Shown in pieces: positions 25,623 to 35,249 of a stretch of 64,000 nt of DNA. Where the stretch lies: the NCBI GenBank assembly GCA_030653545.1, contig JAURZE010000015.1, forward strand, positions 39,234 to 103,233, written 5' to 3'. Position 1 is the first letter of the stretch, and every line of letters begins with the position of its first letter. The position numbers and the translations under genes were made by a program. The stretch is from Nitrospira sp. (GTDB taxonomy: Bacteria; Nitrospirota; Nitrospiria; Nitrospirales; Nitrospiraceae). The notes below the pieces were generated by a model. The model made no database searches, was not told where the DNA came from, and saw nothing but the letters and a program-made list of their open reading frames with translations.

Positions 25623-26692
25623 AGAGAGGAAGGCTCGAACAGCGGGAGATGCACGTGGATTTCCGTACCTTGCCCTGGTTGAGACTGTACGCGAGATGTT
25701 CCACGAAGCGCCAGTGCCCGCTCGCGTAAGTTGAAGAGGCCAAGGCCTTGTCGTCCGTGTTGGGTGGCACCGACCTCGAACCCGACGCCATTATCGCGAA
25801 CTGTGAGATCAAGCTCTCGCTCATTGCTGAAGAGTTCCACTTCCACGCACGTGGCCTTGGCATGGCGGGTGATATTCGAGAGGCATTCCTGGACGATTCG
25901 GTAGACGGCTGTGGCAATCGCTTTGGACGGCGAGGTGATGAAGGGTGGATTGACCAGCAGCGTTTTAATCTTTGTCCGATGAGTAAAATCGTCGAGCAAG
26001 CGCCGCAGTGCGGCGTCCAGGCCAAGGTCGTCCAATATCGAGGGGTGAAAGCGATAGGCCATGTGTCGGACGTCGTTCGAGAGGGTGAGAATGTCCTCCT
26101 GGCTTTGATCCAGGGTGGTGCGGACCGATTCGGGCAGGGTGTGTTCAGGCTGTTCCAGCGTCCGAAGACCGAGGGCCAGCATCGCGAGCCGCTGATTGAT
26201 ATCGTCATGTAAGTCGTGCGCAATGCGCCGCCGTTCTTCGTCCTGCACGGTCAGGAGGCGGCTGGTCAGGGCGCGCAGTTCTTCCTGCGTCTGGCGAAGC
26301 GCCAGCTCCTTTGCGGCAATTTCAGCCGTACGGCTCTGCACACGGGTTTCCAGCGATTCATTGACGCGCCGGAGCAGCGTTTCTGTCTGCCGGCGTTGGG
26401 CGAGGAACAGGATTGGCGCCCATATGGCGACCAGGCTGAATGTCCGGTTCGACAGGGCCACCCAGGGCGGGACGCCTGGAATCGATGGGCTGAACCATGC
26501 GCCGACGATGGTGAGGGCAGAGCATCCCGCGGCGGTCACGATGGGAAGTCGGGGTGACGGGCTGAGTGCGGCAAGAAATACTACGCCTGCATAGAGCACG
26601 GCGTTCGCGACTCCCAATGGCACTAAGAGGTCGAGGCCAAAGAGCGCAAGGCTGACCCCAATGATAAGAACGTGAAGCAGCTGAGGCGTCAT
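25619..26692 (-). CDS. NarX/DegS-type sensor histidine kinase
   Basis: A 357-residue kinase. Four hydrophobic segments (residues 5-98) form a membrane sensor without a large periplasmic domain. A coiled coil (100-150) leads to a HisKA_3 domain with RRRIAHDLHDDINQRL (phospho-His H162), and a HATPase with DNGVGFEV and GRQGLGLFNLRERA. It signals to the overlapping NarL-type regulator. The stimulus is probably membrane or redox related, but the sequence does not say. Confidence 0.92.
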   Translation of the reverse strand: MTPQLLHVLIIGVSLALFGLDLLVPLGVANAVLYAGVVFLAALSPSPRLPIVTAAGCSALTIVGAWFSPSIPGVPPWVALSNRTFSLVAIWAPILFLAQRRQTETLLRRVNESLETRVQSRTAEIAAKELALRQTQEELRALTSRLLTVQDEERRRIAHDLHDDINQRLAMLALGLRTLEQPEHTLPESVRTTLDQSQEDILTLSNDVRHMAYRFHPSILDDLGLDAALRRLLDDFTHRTKIKTLLVNPPFITSPSKAIATAVYRIVQECLSNITRHAKATCVEVELFSNERELDLTVRDNGVGFEVGATQHGRQGLGLFNLRERALALRGTSRVQSQPGQGTEIHVHLPLFEPSSL

Positions 26693-27084
26693 GACATCCT
26701 GTCGGTTCCGTCAGGGGCAGGGAGGGGGACACATGCAGACCCCACGCATTATGTGAGGGTGACGGGCGGCGCGGCAAGTGGGTCTGAGGTGAATCGACCG
26801 CAGAGAACGGTGGAGGTGGCGAAAGTTAGGTCAGGTTCTGACCGGTGTGGGAGCGTGGAAATGGCAGACGGCCAACGGGTGAGGCAATCAGCCACACTTT
26901 GAGCGCTGAACTGTCCAAGGGGGTTGACAGAGAATCGAGAGTTCAGTATCGTTCTGCCTCTTTTGAAAGGCTCCGATGTCTTCGTGTCGTTCCAAGGCAT
27001 GAAGGGATTATATACATAGCGTCATTTGCATTTCGTTTCATGTTTTTGGGTTTGTGTCGTTCATCATACCAAGGAGGCCGGTCC
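26693..27084. other. Divergent control region ahead of the multicopper oxidase
   Basis: This 392-base gap separates the - strand kinase gene from the + strand multicopper oxidase. It holds the promoter at 26924, a leader of about 125 bases and the AAGGAGG ribosome site at 27071. Nothing else was identified; reading frames that enter it from 26845 have no ribosome site. Confidence 0.6.
26924..26952 (+). promoter_or_regulatory. Sigma-70-type promoter of the multicopper oxidase gene
   Basis: Consensus -35 TTGACA, a 17-base spacer and -10 TATCGT. The -35 is followed by GAG, as at the promoter found at 35066. Confidence 0.6.
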
Positions 27085-30000
27085 ATGTTTTTTCACACTT
27101 CACGGGTTTGTGTGCCTACCCGCATGCTCGGTGCGATGGCGGCGGTCGCTCTCTTATGGGCTCCGCTCGCATCCGCTGAGAGCGCATCGTCCCATGTGGC
27201 GATGAATCACCAGCTCCCCGCCTGGGCGGAGCAACTCAAGGGTCAGACAATCGTCGAAGACGCCATGTCCGGAAGGGGCGAGCGGTCCTCGATGGTCGAG
27301 CAGCAGCACCAGCGCATCATGGAACACATGAACCATGATCCGCAGGTTCAGGGCGTCAACACCGGTATGTACAACACCCAGTCGATGATGCACCAATACG
27401 GTGCGGGCGGACAGGACATGTTGTTGGTGTCCGATCCCCGCATTGAGCCGGTGGCGATGGTAGGCGGCGGCAAGTGCCCCGCAACCGCCCCGGTGAAGCA
27501 GTACAACGTATCTGCGATCAACGTCGAGATCACGCTGAATCAGTGGCTCGATTTTTATCCCGGCTACATGTACGTGCTGGATGAGAATTTGGACAAGGTC
27601 CGCGCGGAAGAAGCGAAGAACAAGGAAGCCCGCGACAAGGAAGGGTTCGATCCCGGCGCGGTCATTGCCGGCGTGCAAGCCCAGTGGATTCAGCCGTTGA
27701 CTATCCGAGCCAACCAGGGCGACTGCGTCAAGCTCAAGCTGAGCAACAAGCTCGAAGGCGGCGAAGAAGTCAGCCTTCATATCCATGGATCCTCCATGGT
27801 GGTGAGCGCGACAGGCGCCGCCGCCACCACGACCAACTCGGATACAATTGTCGCCAAGGACAAGAGCGGCGATTACGAGTGGTATATCCACCCGAACACC
27901 CAGGAAGGTGTCCGTCAGTTCCATACGTTCAGCAACGATCGCGAGCTGACCGTCATGGGCATGTTCGGTTCCTTCGTCGTGGAGCCCCGGGGTTCTTCCT
28001 ATTGGGAAGCGCTCGGCAGCGGCGATGCGACTCCGGCCGCCAGCGGCTGGCAGGTCATGATCAAGAACGGGACGGGCCCGGACTTCCGCGAGTTTGTCCT
28101 CTACTACCATGAAGTCGGCGATGAAGCGTTCCGCCCCTTGAATAAGAAGGGCGACTTCCTCCCGCAGCGCGATCCGTTGACGGACGCCTATCGTCCCGGT
28201 GGCCGCGCGATCAACTATCGCAGCGAGCCGTTCGGCATCAACAACATGCACGTGCAGCACGAGTACTTCGGCTTTGAAGACGAGTCGATGGGCTATAGCT
28301 CGTACACCTTCGGCGATCCGTCGCCGACGATTCCCCGCTCCTACATCGGTGACCCGGCAAAGTTCCGTCTGGTCCACGGTGGTTCGGAAGTGTTCCACAG
28401 CCACCACCCGCACGGAGGCACGATCCGGTGGCCGCGCAGCCCGCGGGCGATCGATGACATGAACCTCTGGGCGACCAGCACCAACGGCCCGGTCAAGTAC
28501 CCGGTCATTCGTGCCAAGACCGATCGTGTCGACGTGGAAGTCATCGGGCCGTCAGAAGCCCTCGACCTGGAAACCGAGTGCGGTTCCGGTCTCTGCCAGC
28601 AGTTGGCCGGTGACTTCCTCTTCCATTGCCACGTGGCGCACCACTATGTCGCAGGCATGTGGGGCTACTGGCGTGTGTACAACACGATTCAGCAGGGTGA
28701 GCTGCGGAACGACGTGATGCCGGATCTTCGTGAGTTGCCGGATCGCAAGGGCCGTATCAAGACCCCAATCGCTTCCGACAAGCTGATCGGTCAGACCGTG
28801 GACTGGTTCGGCAAGCAGTTTACGATTACCGATAAGGGCAAGAGCAACTGGAAGGGTAACCCGGCCGTCATCAATATCAAGGATTGGGTTGCCATGCAGA
28901 TGCCCACGATGGGCAAGCCTGGTCACAAGGATGACGAAAAGGGTCAGACTCAGTCGTACGATGCCACCGTCCTCGATTGGGCGTGGAACGGCAACGTGGC
29001 GATGAGCGAAAAGGAAAGCGAGATCGATAATCCCAAGTACAAGTCCACACACCCGGGCAAGCGGCATCCGATCATGTTTGAGCCGTTGACCGGTAAGGTG
29101 GCGTGGCCGCATCTCACGCCGCATTTTGGTCGGCGCGTGATGTTCTCGCCGAACCACGTCGGCGCGCCCTGGCTGGAAATGATCCGCCGGGATGCCAACG
29201 GTGAAGAGAGTGTCGATCAGGCGCTTCCCGGTGAAAACGGCGTATGGAGCCTCTGCCCGGAAAATGCCGGACGGAAGAGCTACAACGTCCACTTCGTGAA
29301 GATGCCGATCAAGATTGCGAAGGCACAGGGAAAAGAGCCGCCGGTCATCGATCCGAACGGCTTGATCTATGTGCTCCATGAAGAAGAAGCGGCGATCCGC
29401 GCCAACGACGATCTGAAGTATCCGCTGGTGGTCCGCGGCAATATCTATGATTGCTTGGACTGGACGCTGACCAGTGAGTGGGACGACGACGACTACACGA
29501 ACTTCCAGTCCTCGAAGATCAACACGCACTGGCATTTCCTGCAGTTCGACAACCAGGCGTCGGACGGCGTTATCACCGGCTTCTCGTACGAGCAGTCAGT
29601 CCGCCCGTTCACGATGCTGGAGAAGAAGAACAAGAAGGGCCTTCCGGCCCCGATGAACACGGTGTTGACGGGCGCGGTCAAGAAGGGCGCGACCAGCCTC
29701 TCCGTGAAGAACGCCAAGCAGTACCATGTCGGGACGCTCATCATGGTGGGCGCCGACAACGTGAAGGGCAACGAAATCTCCCGCATCAAGGCGATCAACG
29801 GCAACACGATCGTTTTGGCGAAGGGCTTGAAGAACGACCATCCGGCGAACGACATCATCACGGTGGAATTCGTCCGGCAGCGGTTCTGGGTCGATGCGGA
29901 CGTGGGAACCGTGTTCTGGCACGACCATGCGTTCGGTGCGACCACCTGGCCGCACGGCGGGTTCGGTACCTTCATCGCCGAGCCGGTCGGTTCGACCTAC

Positions 30001-31926
30001 CATGATCCGAAGAGCGGCAAGGACATCCGGAGCGGCCCCATCGCCGACATCCGGACCGTCGAGCCGGTGGGTCATGGCGTGAACAACAGCTTCCGTGAAT
30101 TGATGGTGCAAGTGCACGACACCGTGCCCCACACCGTCAACGTTGTGACCGCGGGCAATCCTCCCGGGCAGCCGATCGAAGTGGCGCTCGAGGCCGGAAA
30201 GACCGTGTCGTTCATGATGCCGGAAAAGATCTACATGACGCCGATGCCGTTCCTGAACGGTGGTACGCACACCACCGGCAGCGGTCTGAACTTCCGGGCC
30301 GGTCCCATCGCGCAGCGGTTGGCGACCAATCCGGATTCGTCGCAGATCTTCAACAGCAGCATCCACGGCGATCCCTATACGCCGACCCTGCGGGCCTATG
30401 TGGGAGACACGATGGTGTTCCGTCTCCTCCATACCCTCATGAACGAGTCGATGGTTTGGACCTTGTCCGGCCACACGTTCTTGACGGAGCGCTATGCGGG
30501 TGACGCCAACCGGAAGAATTCGATTCATATCGGGATTGCCGAGCGCTACGACCTCGTGGTGCCCCAAGCCGGTGGATCGCGTTTCCAGGCGGGCGACTAC
30601 ATTCACTTCAACGGCCGGTCTTCAAAGTTCTCCGAAGGCGGCTGGGGCATCATTCGTGTCTATGACAAGGAACAGGCCGACCTGAAGAAGCTCACGTCTG
30701 GCTTCTCCAGCAAGGGCGAAATCCCGAAGTCATTGCCGGTCTGTCCGGCTGATGCTCCGGTGAAGTCGTTCAACGTGGTTGCATTGGATTTCCCATCCAT
30801 GAAGTTCAACGCGAAGGCGCCTGAGACCATCGAAGTGGACTTCGAGCGCAAGATTCTCATGACCAATCCCGACGCGAAGATCTTTGCCTTGGAAGAAGAT
30901 ACCGCCAAGGTGGCCAGCGGCGCGCAGCCGATGCCCCTGACTCTTCGTGTCAACGTCGGTGATTGCGTGAAAGTGAACCTGAAGAACAAGATGAAGGAAA
31001 GCAAGGCGTCCTTCTCGGCCATCGGCTTGGCCTTTGATCCGAAGGAATCGATGGGCGCCAATATCGGCAATAACCCCGGCGATCAGACGATCGCTCCGGG
31101 CGCCGAGCGGACCTATACGTACTATGCGGATCCCTTTAACGGTGAAACGACCTCGTTGGTCTGGGATTGGGGCAATGTGATGACCAATCCGCGCAACGGG
31201 CTGTTCGGCGCCATTGTGGTGGGTCCGAAGGGTGCGAAGTATCGCGATCCGAAGACCGGTGCCGACCTCTCGACCAAGAATGCCTGGGCGGCCGACGTGA
31301 TCCTCGATCACTCGATGCCCGGGATGGAGAATCGGCCGAACTATCGTGACGTGGCGTTGTTCTTCCAGGACGAAGACAACATCATCGGCACGAGCTTCAT
31401 GCCCTATGTGCAAAATGTGGCCGGTTTGACCGGCGTGAACTATCGGTCCGAACCCTACAAGTTCCGGGAAGAGCAGGGGTGTTCGTTGGGCAAGGTGTTC
31501 CAGCCTTGCAAAGCCGACAAGCCTGAGGATCCGGCAACGCCTCTCATCGAGGCGCATGCGGGCGATCCTGTCCGGATTCACATCCTGGGTGTGAGCAATG
31601 AACAGAACGGGATGTTCAGCGTGGAAAAGCACGAGTGGCCGATTGAGCCGTTCATGCGCGGCGCTGACCAGATCAGTGTCGTGGAGTTCTCCGGTTCCGA
31701 GACGATTGATGCCTTTATCCCCTCGGCAGGCGGTCCGTACCGTCAGCCAGGCGACTACGTGTACAGCAACCAGCGGTTGCCGTACTCGCAGTCCGGCCAG
31801 TGGGGCTATGTGCGGGTGTTGCCGTCCGGTGACCAGCGGTTGTTGCCGCTGCACGGGACTGGCGCCGGGATGAAGAGTGCATCGGTTGGACAGCCGATGC
31901 AGGTGATCCCGGTCGCAGCGAAGTAA
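27085..31926 (+). CDS. Giant multidomain multicopper oxidase
   Basis: From the ATG with AAGGAGG seven bases upstream the protein has 1,613 residues, three times a normal laccase. A signal peptide ends near ASAESAS (residue 35). Several cupredoxin-like domains follow. The first half has H232-I-H234, a His cluster at 438-443 and the full type-1/trinuclear motif H514-C515-H516 with H520 and M525 (HCHxxxHxxxGM). The second half has H815-W-H817, H946-D-H948 and H957, without a Cys, and the last third (from about residue 1210) lacks recognisable copper ligands. It is a periplasmic or cell-surface enzyme that could oxidise metals or organics with O2. It is monocistronic, with a terminator after it. 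Confidence 0.88.
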   Translation: MFFHTSRVCVPTRMLGAMAAVALLWAPLASAESASSHVAMNHQLPAWAEQLKGQTIVEDAMSGRGERSSMVEQQHQRIMEHMNHDPQVQGVNTGMYNTQSMMHQYGAGGQDMLLVSDPRIEPVAMVGGGKCPATAPVKQYNVSAINVEITLNQWLDFYPGYMYVLDENLDKVRAEEAKNKEARDKEGFDPGAVIAGVQAQWIQPLTIRANQGDCVKLKLSNKLEGGEEVSLHIHGSSMVVSATGAAATTTNSDTIVAKDKSGDYEWYIHPNTQEGVRQFHTFSNDRELTVMGMFGSFVVEPRGSSYWEALGSGDATPAASGWQVMIKNGTGPDFREFVLYYHEVGDEAFRPLNKKGDFLPQRDPLTDAYRPGGRAINYRSEPFGINNMHVQHEYFGFEDESMGYSSYTFGDPSPTIPRSYIGDPAKFRLVHGGSEVFHSHHPHGGTIRWPRSPRAIDDMNLWATSTNGPVKYPVIRAKTDRVDVEVIGPSEALDLETECGSGLCQQLAGDFLFHCHVAHHYVAGMWGYWRVYNTIQQGELRNDVMPDLRELPDRKGRIKTPIASDKLIGQTVDWFGKQFTITDKGKSNWKGNPAVINIKDWVAMQMPTMGKPGHKDDEKGQTQSYDATVLDWAWNGNVAMSEKESEIDNPKYKSTHPGKRHPIMFEPLTGKVAWPHLTPHFGRRVMFSPNHVGAPWLEMIRRDANGEESVDQALPGENGVWSLCPENAGRKSYNVHFVKMPIKIAKAQGKEPPVIDPNGLIYVLHEEEAAIRANDDLKYPLVVRGNIYDCLDWTLTSEWDDDDYTNFQSSKINTHWHFLQFDNQASDGVITGFSYEQSVRPFTMLEKKNKKGLPAPMNTVLTGAVKKGATSLSVKNAKQYHVGTLIMVGADNVKGNEISRIKAINGNTIVLAKGLKNDHPANDIITVEFVRQRFWVDADVGTVFWHDHAFGATTWPHGGFGTFIAEPVGSTYHDPKSGKDIRSGPIADIRTVEPVGHGVNNSFRELMVQVHDTVPHTVNVVTAGNPPGQPIEVALEAGKTVSFMMPEKIYMTPMPFLNGGTHTTGSGLNFRAGPIAQRLATNPDSSQIFNSSIHGDPYTPTLRAYVGDTMVFRLLHTLMNESMVWTLSGHTFLTERYAGDANRKNSIHIGIAERYDLVVPQAGGSRFQAGDYIHFNGRSSKFSEGGWGIIRVYDKEQADLKKLTSGFSSKGEIPKSLPVCPADAPVKSFNVVALDFPSMKFNAKAPETIEVDFERKILMTNPDAKIFALEEDTAKVASGAQPMPLTLRVNVGDCVKVNLKNKMKESKASFSAIGLAFDPKESMGANIGNNPGDQTIAPGAERTYTYYADPFNGETTSLVWDWGNVMTNPRNGLFGAIVVGPKGAKYRDPKTGADLSTKNAWAADVILDHSMPGMENRPNYRDVALFFQDEDNIIGTSFMPYVQNVAGLTGVNYRSEPYKFREEQGCSLGKVFQPCKADKPEDPATPLIEAHAGDPVRIHILGVSNEQNGMFSVEKHEWPIEPFMRGADQISVVEFSGSETIDAFIPSAGGPYRQPGDYVYSNQRLPYSQSGQWGYVRVLPSGDQRLLPLHGTGAGMKSASVGQPMQVIPVAAK

Positions 31927-31968
31927 CCTCTTTTCTCCTACGTTCAGTAGGAATGAGGGATGAGATGG

Positions 31969-32001
31969 AAGGGGGAAGCCGCGAGGCTTCCCCCTTTTTC
32001 T
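31969..32001 (+). terminator. Intrinsic terminator after the multicopper oxidase
   Basis: A 12-bp stem AAGGGGGAAGCC with its complement around GCGA, followed by TTTTTCTTT. A classical Rho-independent terminator. Confidence 0.88.
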
Positions 32002-32065
32002 TTCTAGCGGCCATTTGGTACGATACTGCAACTGGATAGTTCATTTCTCTACGGAGGCACCTACG

Positions 32066-33007
32066 ATGAATGGCCAGGCAGGGCGGCAGAACACAGGCAA
32101 CGGAAAGATAGCAATCATCTGGTTGCTGCTCATAGCGGTAAGCGCGTCTCCGGCGCTGGCCTATGACGTGATTGACGTGCCTCACGGTGGTTCGATTGAA
32201 GGCATTGTGCGGCTGGAGGGCGCGGTCCCTGAGCCCAAGGGCTTCAACCTCATCACTTTTCCCGACCCTGCCTATTGCGGGCGGATTTCAAACGGTCGTG
32301 GATGGAGGTTGTTGCGCGATTTTGTCGTGAGCGCAGATGCCGGACTGAAGGACGCGATCGTGTTGCTGGAGGGGGTAGAGGCAGGGAAGCCGTTTGAAAC
32401 CTCCGTGCCGCTGATCGAAGCGCGGGATTGCATGTTTCAACCGTTCATGACGATTGTGCGGAACGGCCATGCCGTGGAAGTCATTAACATGGATCCGGTG
32501 ATGCACGATATTCAAGGATATGAAACGTCCCCGGAAGCCGGCGCGAGGACATTATTTAACACGCCGCTGGTCATGAATCATCAGCATCGTCGCGGCGATA
32601 TTCATGCGCTGCATAACCATGCGCCGGGAGCGTCCCTGGTGGGGCCGGTGTATTTGAACAAGGGCCGCCGGACCTTTTATATGCAGTGCGGCTTTCACGC
32701 GTACATGGAAAGCTGGGCGATGGCGGTCAATAATCCCTACTATGCGCTGACCGATCATGCGGGTGCCTTCAAGATCGATCACATTCCACCGGGGACCTAC
32801 CAGTTGGTGGTATGGCATCCACAGACCGGTCCCGGCCTGACGAAGATGGTCACGATCCAGGCTGACGGCAAACTGACGGAACAGCTCTCGCTACAGGCTC
32901 CCAAAGGAAATCGGTCCGCCTACAAGGTGATGGACAATCCCCGTTTCGGTCCGGAGTCCCTGGGCTATTCGATCGATATCCAGCCGCTTGTGGAACATCA
33001 GCATTGA
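32066..33007 (+). CDS. Secreted cupredoxin-like protein with carboxypeptidase-regulatory domain
   Basis: From the ATG with CGGAGG eight bases upstream it has 313 residues, with a signal peptide ending in SPALA near residue 32. A cupredoxin-like region shows type-1 copper ligand candidates H147, C208, H211 and M214 (YMQCGFHAYM, Cys-x2-His-x2-Met). A carboxypeptidase-regulatory-like beta domain follows (ALTDHAGAFKIDHIPPGTYQ). It is paralogous in layout to the protein at 35250. It lies just downstream of the multicopper oxidase and could be its redox partner in the periplasm. Confidence 0.78.
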   Translation: MNGQAGRQNTGNGKIAIIWLLLIAVSASPALAYDVIDVPHGGSIEGIVRLEGAVPEPKGFNLITFPDPAYCGRISNGRGWRLLRDFVVSADAGLKDAIVLLEGVEAGKPFETSVPLIEARDCMFQPFMTIVRNGHAVEVINMDPVMHDIQGYETSPEAGARTLFNTPLVMNHQHRRGDIHALHNHAPGASLVGPVYLNKGRRTFYMQCGFHAYMESWAMAVNNPYYALTDHAGAFKIDHIPPGTYQLVVWHPQTGPGLTKMVTIQADGKLTEQLSLQAPKGNRSAYKVMDNPRFGPESLGYSIDIQPLVEHQH

Positions 33008-33648
33008 TCGGTCTCGTTACGTGCATTGCTCAAAGTCTGCGAAGTGGCCTGGCCGCCGTCGTGCTTGCGCTGCTGACAGTGTCGGCCGGCAACCCTGCCT
33101 GGAGTGAAGAGTCTGCCGCGAAGGGTGCGGAGTTTTCGGGGACGCTGATCAAGCACGTAGAGGGCAAGAAGCATCAGGCGCAGGTGTTTGCGAAAGGCGA
33201 CCGGATTCGGTTGGAGTATAAATACGCGTTGAAGACCGACTACGGGTATGCCGCGATTGAGATTATTCGTCTGGACAAAGCCGAAACCTGGTATCTTCTC
33301 GCACAGCGGAAAGAACTCCTGGTGACGCCGGTAGACGTGGACGACGTGTTGCCGGTCCGGCCCACATTGCCCGGTGAGAAAGAACGGGTCTTGATCGGGG
33401 ATGCGACGGCGGTTGGCCGGCCGGCGCAGTTGTTCGAGGTGCAGACGGATCGCCACGGCCGGGTGGAGCGGTTTTTTGAATGGGTTGATGTGGAAGCCGG
33501 GATTGTGTTGAAGCTGGTGAGCCGCGATCGAGACTGGTCCGTGGAGTATGAGCGGATTCGGCTCTCTCCCCAGCCGGACTACTATTTCGATGAACCCCCC
33601 GGGTATAAAAAACGGGCAAGTCCTGCAGGTCCGAGAGTGCAGGGGTAG
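33004..33648 (+). CDS. Secreted protein of unknown function
   Basis: A 214-residue protein. The likely TTG start overlaps the previous stop (TTGA), which suggests coupled translation. A signal peptide (GLAAVVLALLTVSAGNPAWS) is followed by a beta-rich segment (GTLIKHVEGKKHQAQVFAKG, then DRIRLEYKYA) that resembles outer-membrane lipoprotein-carrier or DUF4412-type folds. It is the middle gene of a three-gene set with the cupredoxin and the HEAT protein. Function not assigned. Confidence 0.7.
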   Translation: MIGLVTCIAQSLRSGLAAVVLALLTVSAGNPAWSEESAAKGAEFSGTLIKHVEGKKHQAQVFAKGDRIRLEYKYALKTDYGYAAIEIIRLDKAETWYLLAQRKELLVTPVDVDDVLPVRPTLPGEKERVLIGDATAVGRPAQLFEVQTDRHGRVERFFEWVDVEAGIVLKLVSRDRDWSVEYERIRLSPQPDYYFDEPPGYKKRASPAGPRVQG

Positions 33649-33667
33649 TGGGCGACAAGGAACATTG

Positions 33668-35032
33668 ATGACGCACATGGTTCGCAATCAGAGTGTTGTG
33701 GCAATCGCAGGATTTCTATGCGTGTTTGCATGGCTCGATCCGTCTGTGCTCACGGCCGGGGCGGCGGCGGTTCCCAAAGAAGCCCACGCGGCCTTTGAGA
33801 AGAAAGCCTATCAGCAGGTGCTCGATGAACTGGCCAAGCTCGATAAGGACAAAACTGCTGCCCCTGATGTCAGGCGGCTCAAGATCCGGTCCCTGATCAA
33901 TCTGGGCAAGCCGAAAGACGCGTTGGATGAGTACGACCTGCTGGCCCAGTCTCTCAAGCGGGATGATGAGCCGGTGCTTCGCGAGGTGGCGCTGGGCTTG
34001 ATTGTGGTGCTTGTGAAGGACATGCGCGAGCAAATGCGCGGGGCGGCTTACACGGCACTGAAGGAAATTGACGTTCATGAGGCGGTGCCCCTGTTTGAGG
34101 ACGGATTGAGCGATGGGTCCGGGCCGGTGCGCGTCTTGGCGGTCGAAGGGCTGGGTCGCTCGGAAGCCGGGCGAAAGTCGAAGAAGTTGCGCGGGGCGAT
34201 TGAGGATCAGGCGGGACTGGTCAAAGCGCGTGTCGTCAAAGCGCTCGGGCGCTCCGGAGATGCTTCCGTCCTGCCCCTCATTGAGGCTGCGGCGAAGGAC
34301 GAACTTTCGCCGGTACGGATTGCCGCGTTTGCGGCGCTCATCCGGCTGGGGAAAAAAGAGGCCTGGGATGAGTTGCGGAAGGTCGCCGATGCGGCCAACC
34401 CGGACGATCGGACCGATGCCATGCGGGCCATCGCCGACCTGAAGGATCAGCGGGGTGCGCCCCTGATGACGGAGCTCTTAACCTACGCACAGCCTTCCGT
34501 ACGGGGGACTGCGGCGAGAGGGCTGGGGCAACTCGGACGGAAAGAGGCTCGCGAGAAGATCGAACTGTTATTGAAGGATCCCATCCCGGCGGTACGAGAA
34601 TCCGCCGTGTCGAGCCTGGCAGAGTTAGGTACGATTGAATCTGTCCCGGCCATCAAGCAGTTATTGGGGGATGGACAGGTGACGGTACGGGCGGCGGCGG
34701 TGGCGTCCTTGCTTCAACTCGGTCAACCGTTTGAGATGGTGGCCGAGACTGCCAGAGGGCTCGCGCAGCAAAACGATACGGCCGCCCGCGCTTCGATTGC
34801 CTTTGCGCTCGGGAAAGCGACCAAGACGAACGCCAAAGACGCGATCGCGTTTTTGGGTGGCCTCACGGCCGATACGTTACCCGGTCCCAAGATTGTCGCT
34901 CTTCGGTCCCTGGGCCATATCGGAGATCGTGAAGTGATTCCCCTGATGATGGAGGGGATGCACGATGCCAATGAAGCCGTCCGGGCGACGGCTGCAGGAG
35001 GACTTTTGCATCTGCTCCAATCGAAACCCTAG
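33668..35032 (+). CDS. Secreted HEAT-repeat protein
   Basis: From the ATG with AAGGA six bases upstream it has 454 residues. A signal peptide (VVAIAGFLCVFAWLDPSVLT) and a short TPR-like part (residues 30-100) are followed by about eleven HEAT repeats of 30-31 residues, for example VRVLAVEGLGRSEAG, VRIAAFAALIRLGKKEAWDE and VRGTAARGLGQLGRKEAREK. PBS-lyase-type HEAT arrays bind protein partners. Export and position suggest a scaffold for the periplasmic copper proteins encoded on both sides, which is inference. Confidence 0.82.
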   Translation: MTHMVRNQSVVAIAGFLCVFAWLDPSVLTAGAAAVPKEAHAAFEKKAYQQVLDELAKLDKDKTAAPDVRRLKIRSLINLGKPKDALDEYDLLAQSLKRDDEPVLREVALGLIVVLVKDMREQMRGAAYTALKEIDVHEAVPLFEDGLSDGSGPVRVLAVEGLGRSEAGRKSKKLRGAIEDQAGLVKARVVKALGRSGDASVLPLIEAAAKDELSPVRIAAFAALIRLGKKEAWDELRKVADAANPDDRTDAMRAIADLKDQRGAPLMTELLTYAQPSVRGTAARGLGQLGRKEAREKIELLLKDPIPAVRESAVSSLAELGTIESVPAIKQLLGDGQVTVRAAAVASLLQLGQPFEMVAETARGLAQQNDTAARASIAFALGKATKTNAKDAIAFLGGLTADTLPGPKIVALRSLGHIGDREVIPLMMEGMHDANEAVRATAAGGLLHLLQSKP

Positions 35033-35065
35033 TGGGGGCGCATGAGTCTGCCCTCTTGTTTCAGA

Positions 35066-35095
35066 TTGACAGAGTAAGGTAGACTTTTATATATA
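35066..35095 (+). promoter_or_regulatory. Probable promoter of the second cupredoxin gene
   Basis: TTGACA followed by overlapping TATATA boxes 16 or 18 bases downstream, leaving a leader of about 150 bases. It shares TTGACAGAG with the multicopper oxidase promoter. Confidence 0.5.
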
Positions 35096-35249
35096 CACTC
35101 GGTCTACGATCAGCCTCGCCAGCGTGATGCGATCGAGTACACCAGAGAGGAAGTGATCCCTTCATTCCTCTCAGCAGGCCGGTGGGTTGATGGAAGGGAA
35201 CCACGAGTGAGAAATCAGGGCAGTTAGTTCATCACAAGGAGGCAGTCTC

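Noticed and set aside
30730..32031. 433-codon - strand frame opposite the multicopper oxidase
   Set aside because: Arg/His-rich antisense product with no domain; the + strand carries clear cupredoxin motifs.
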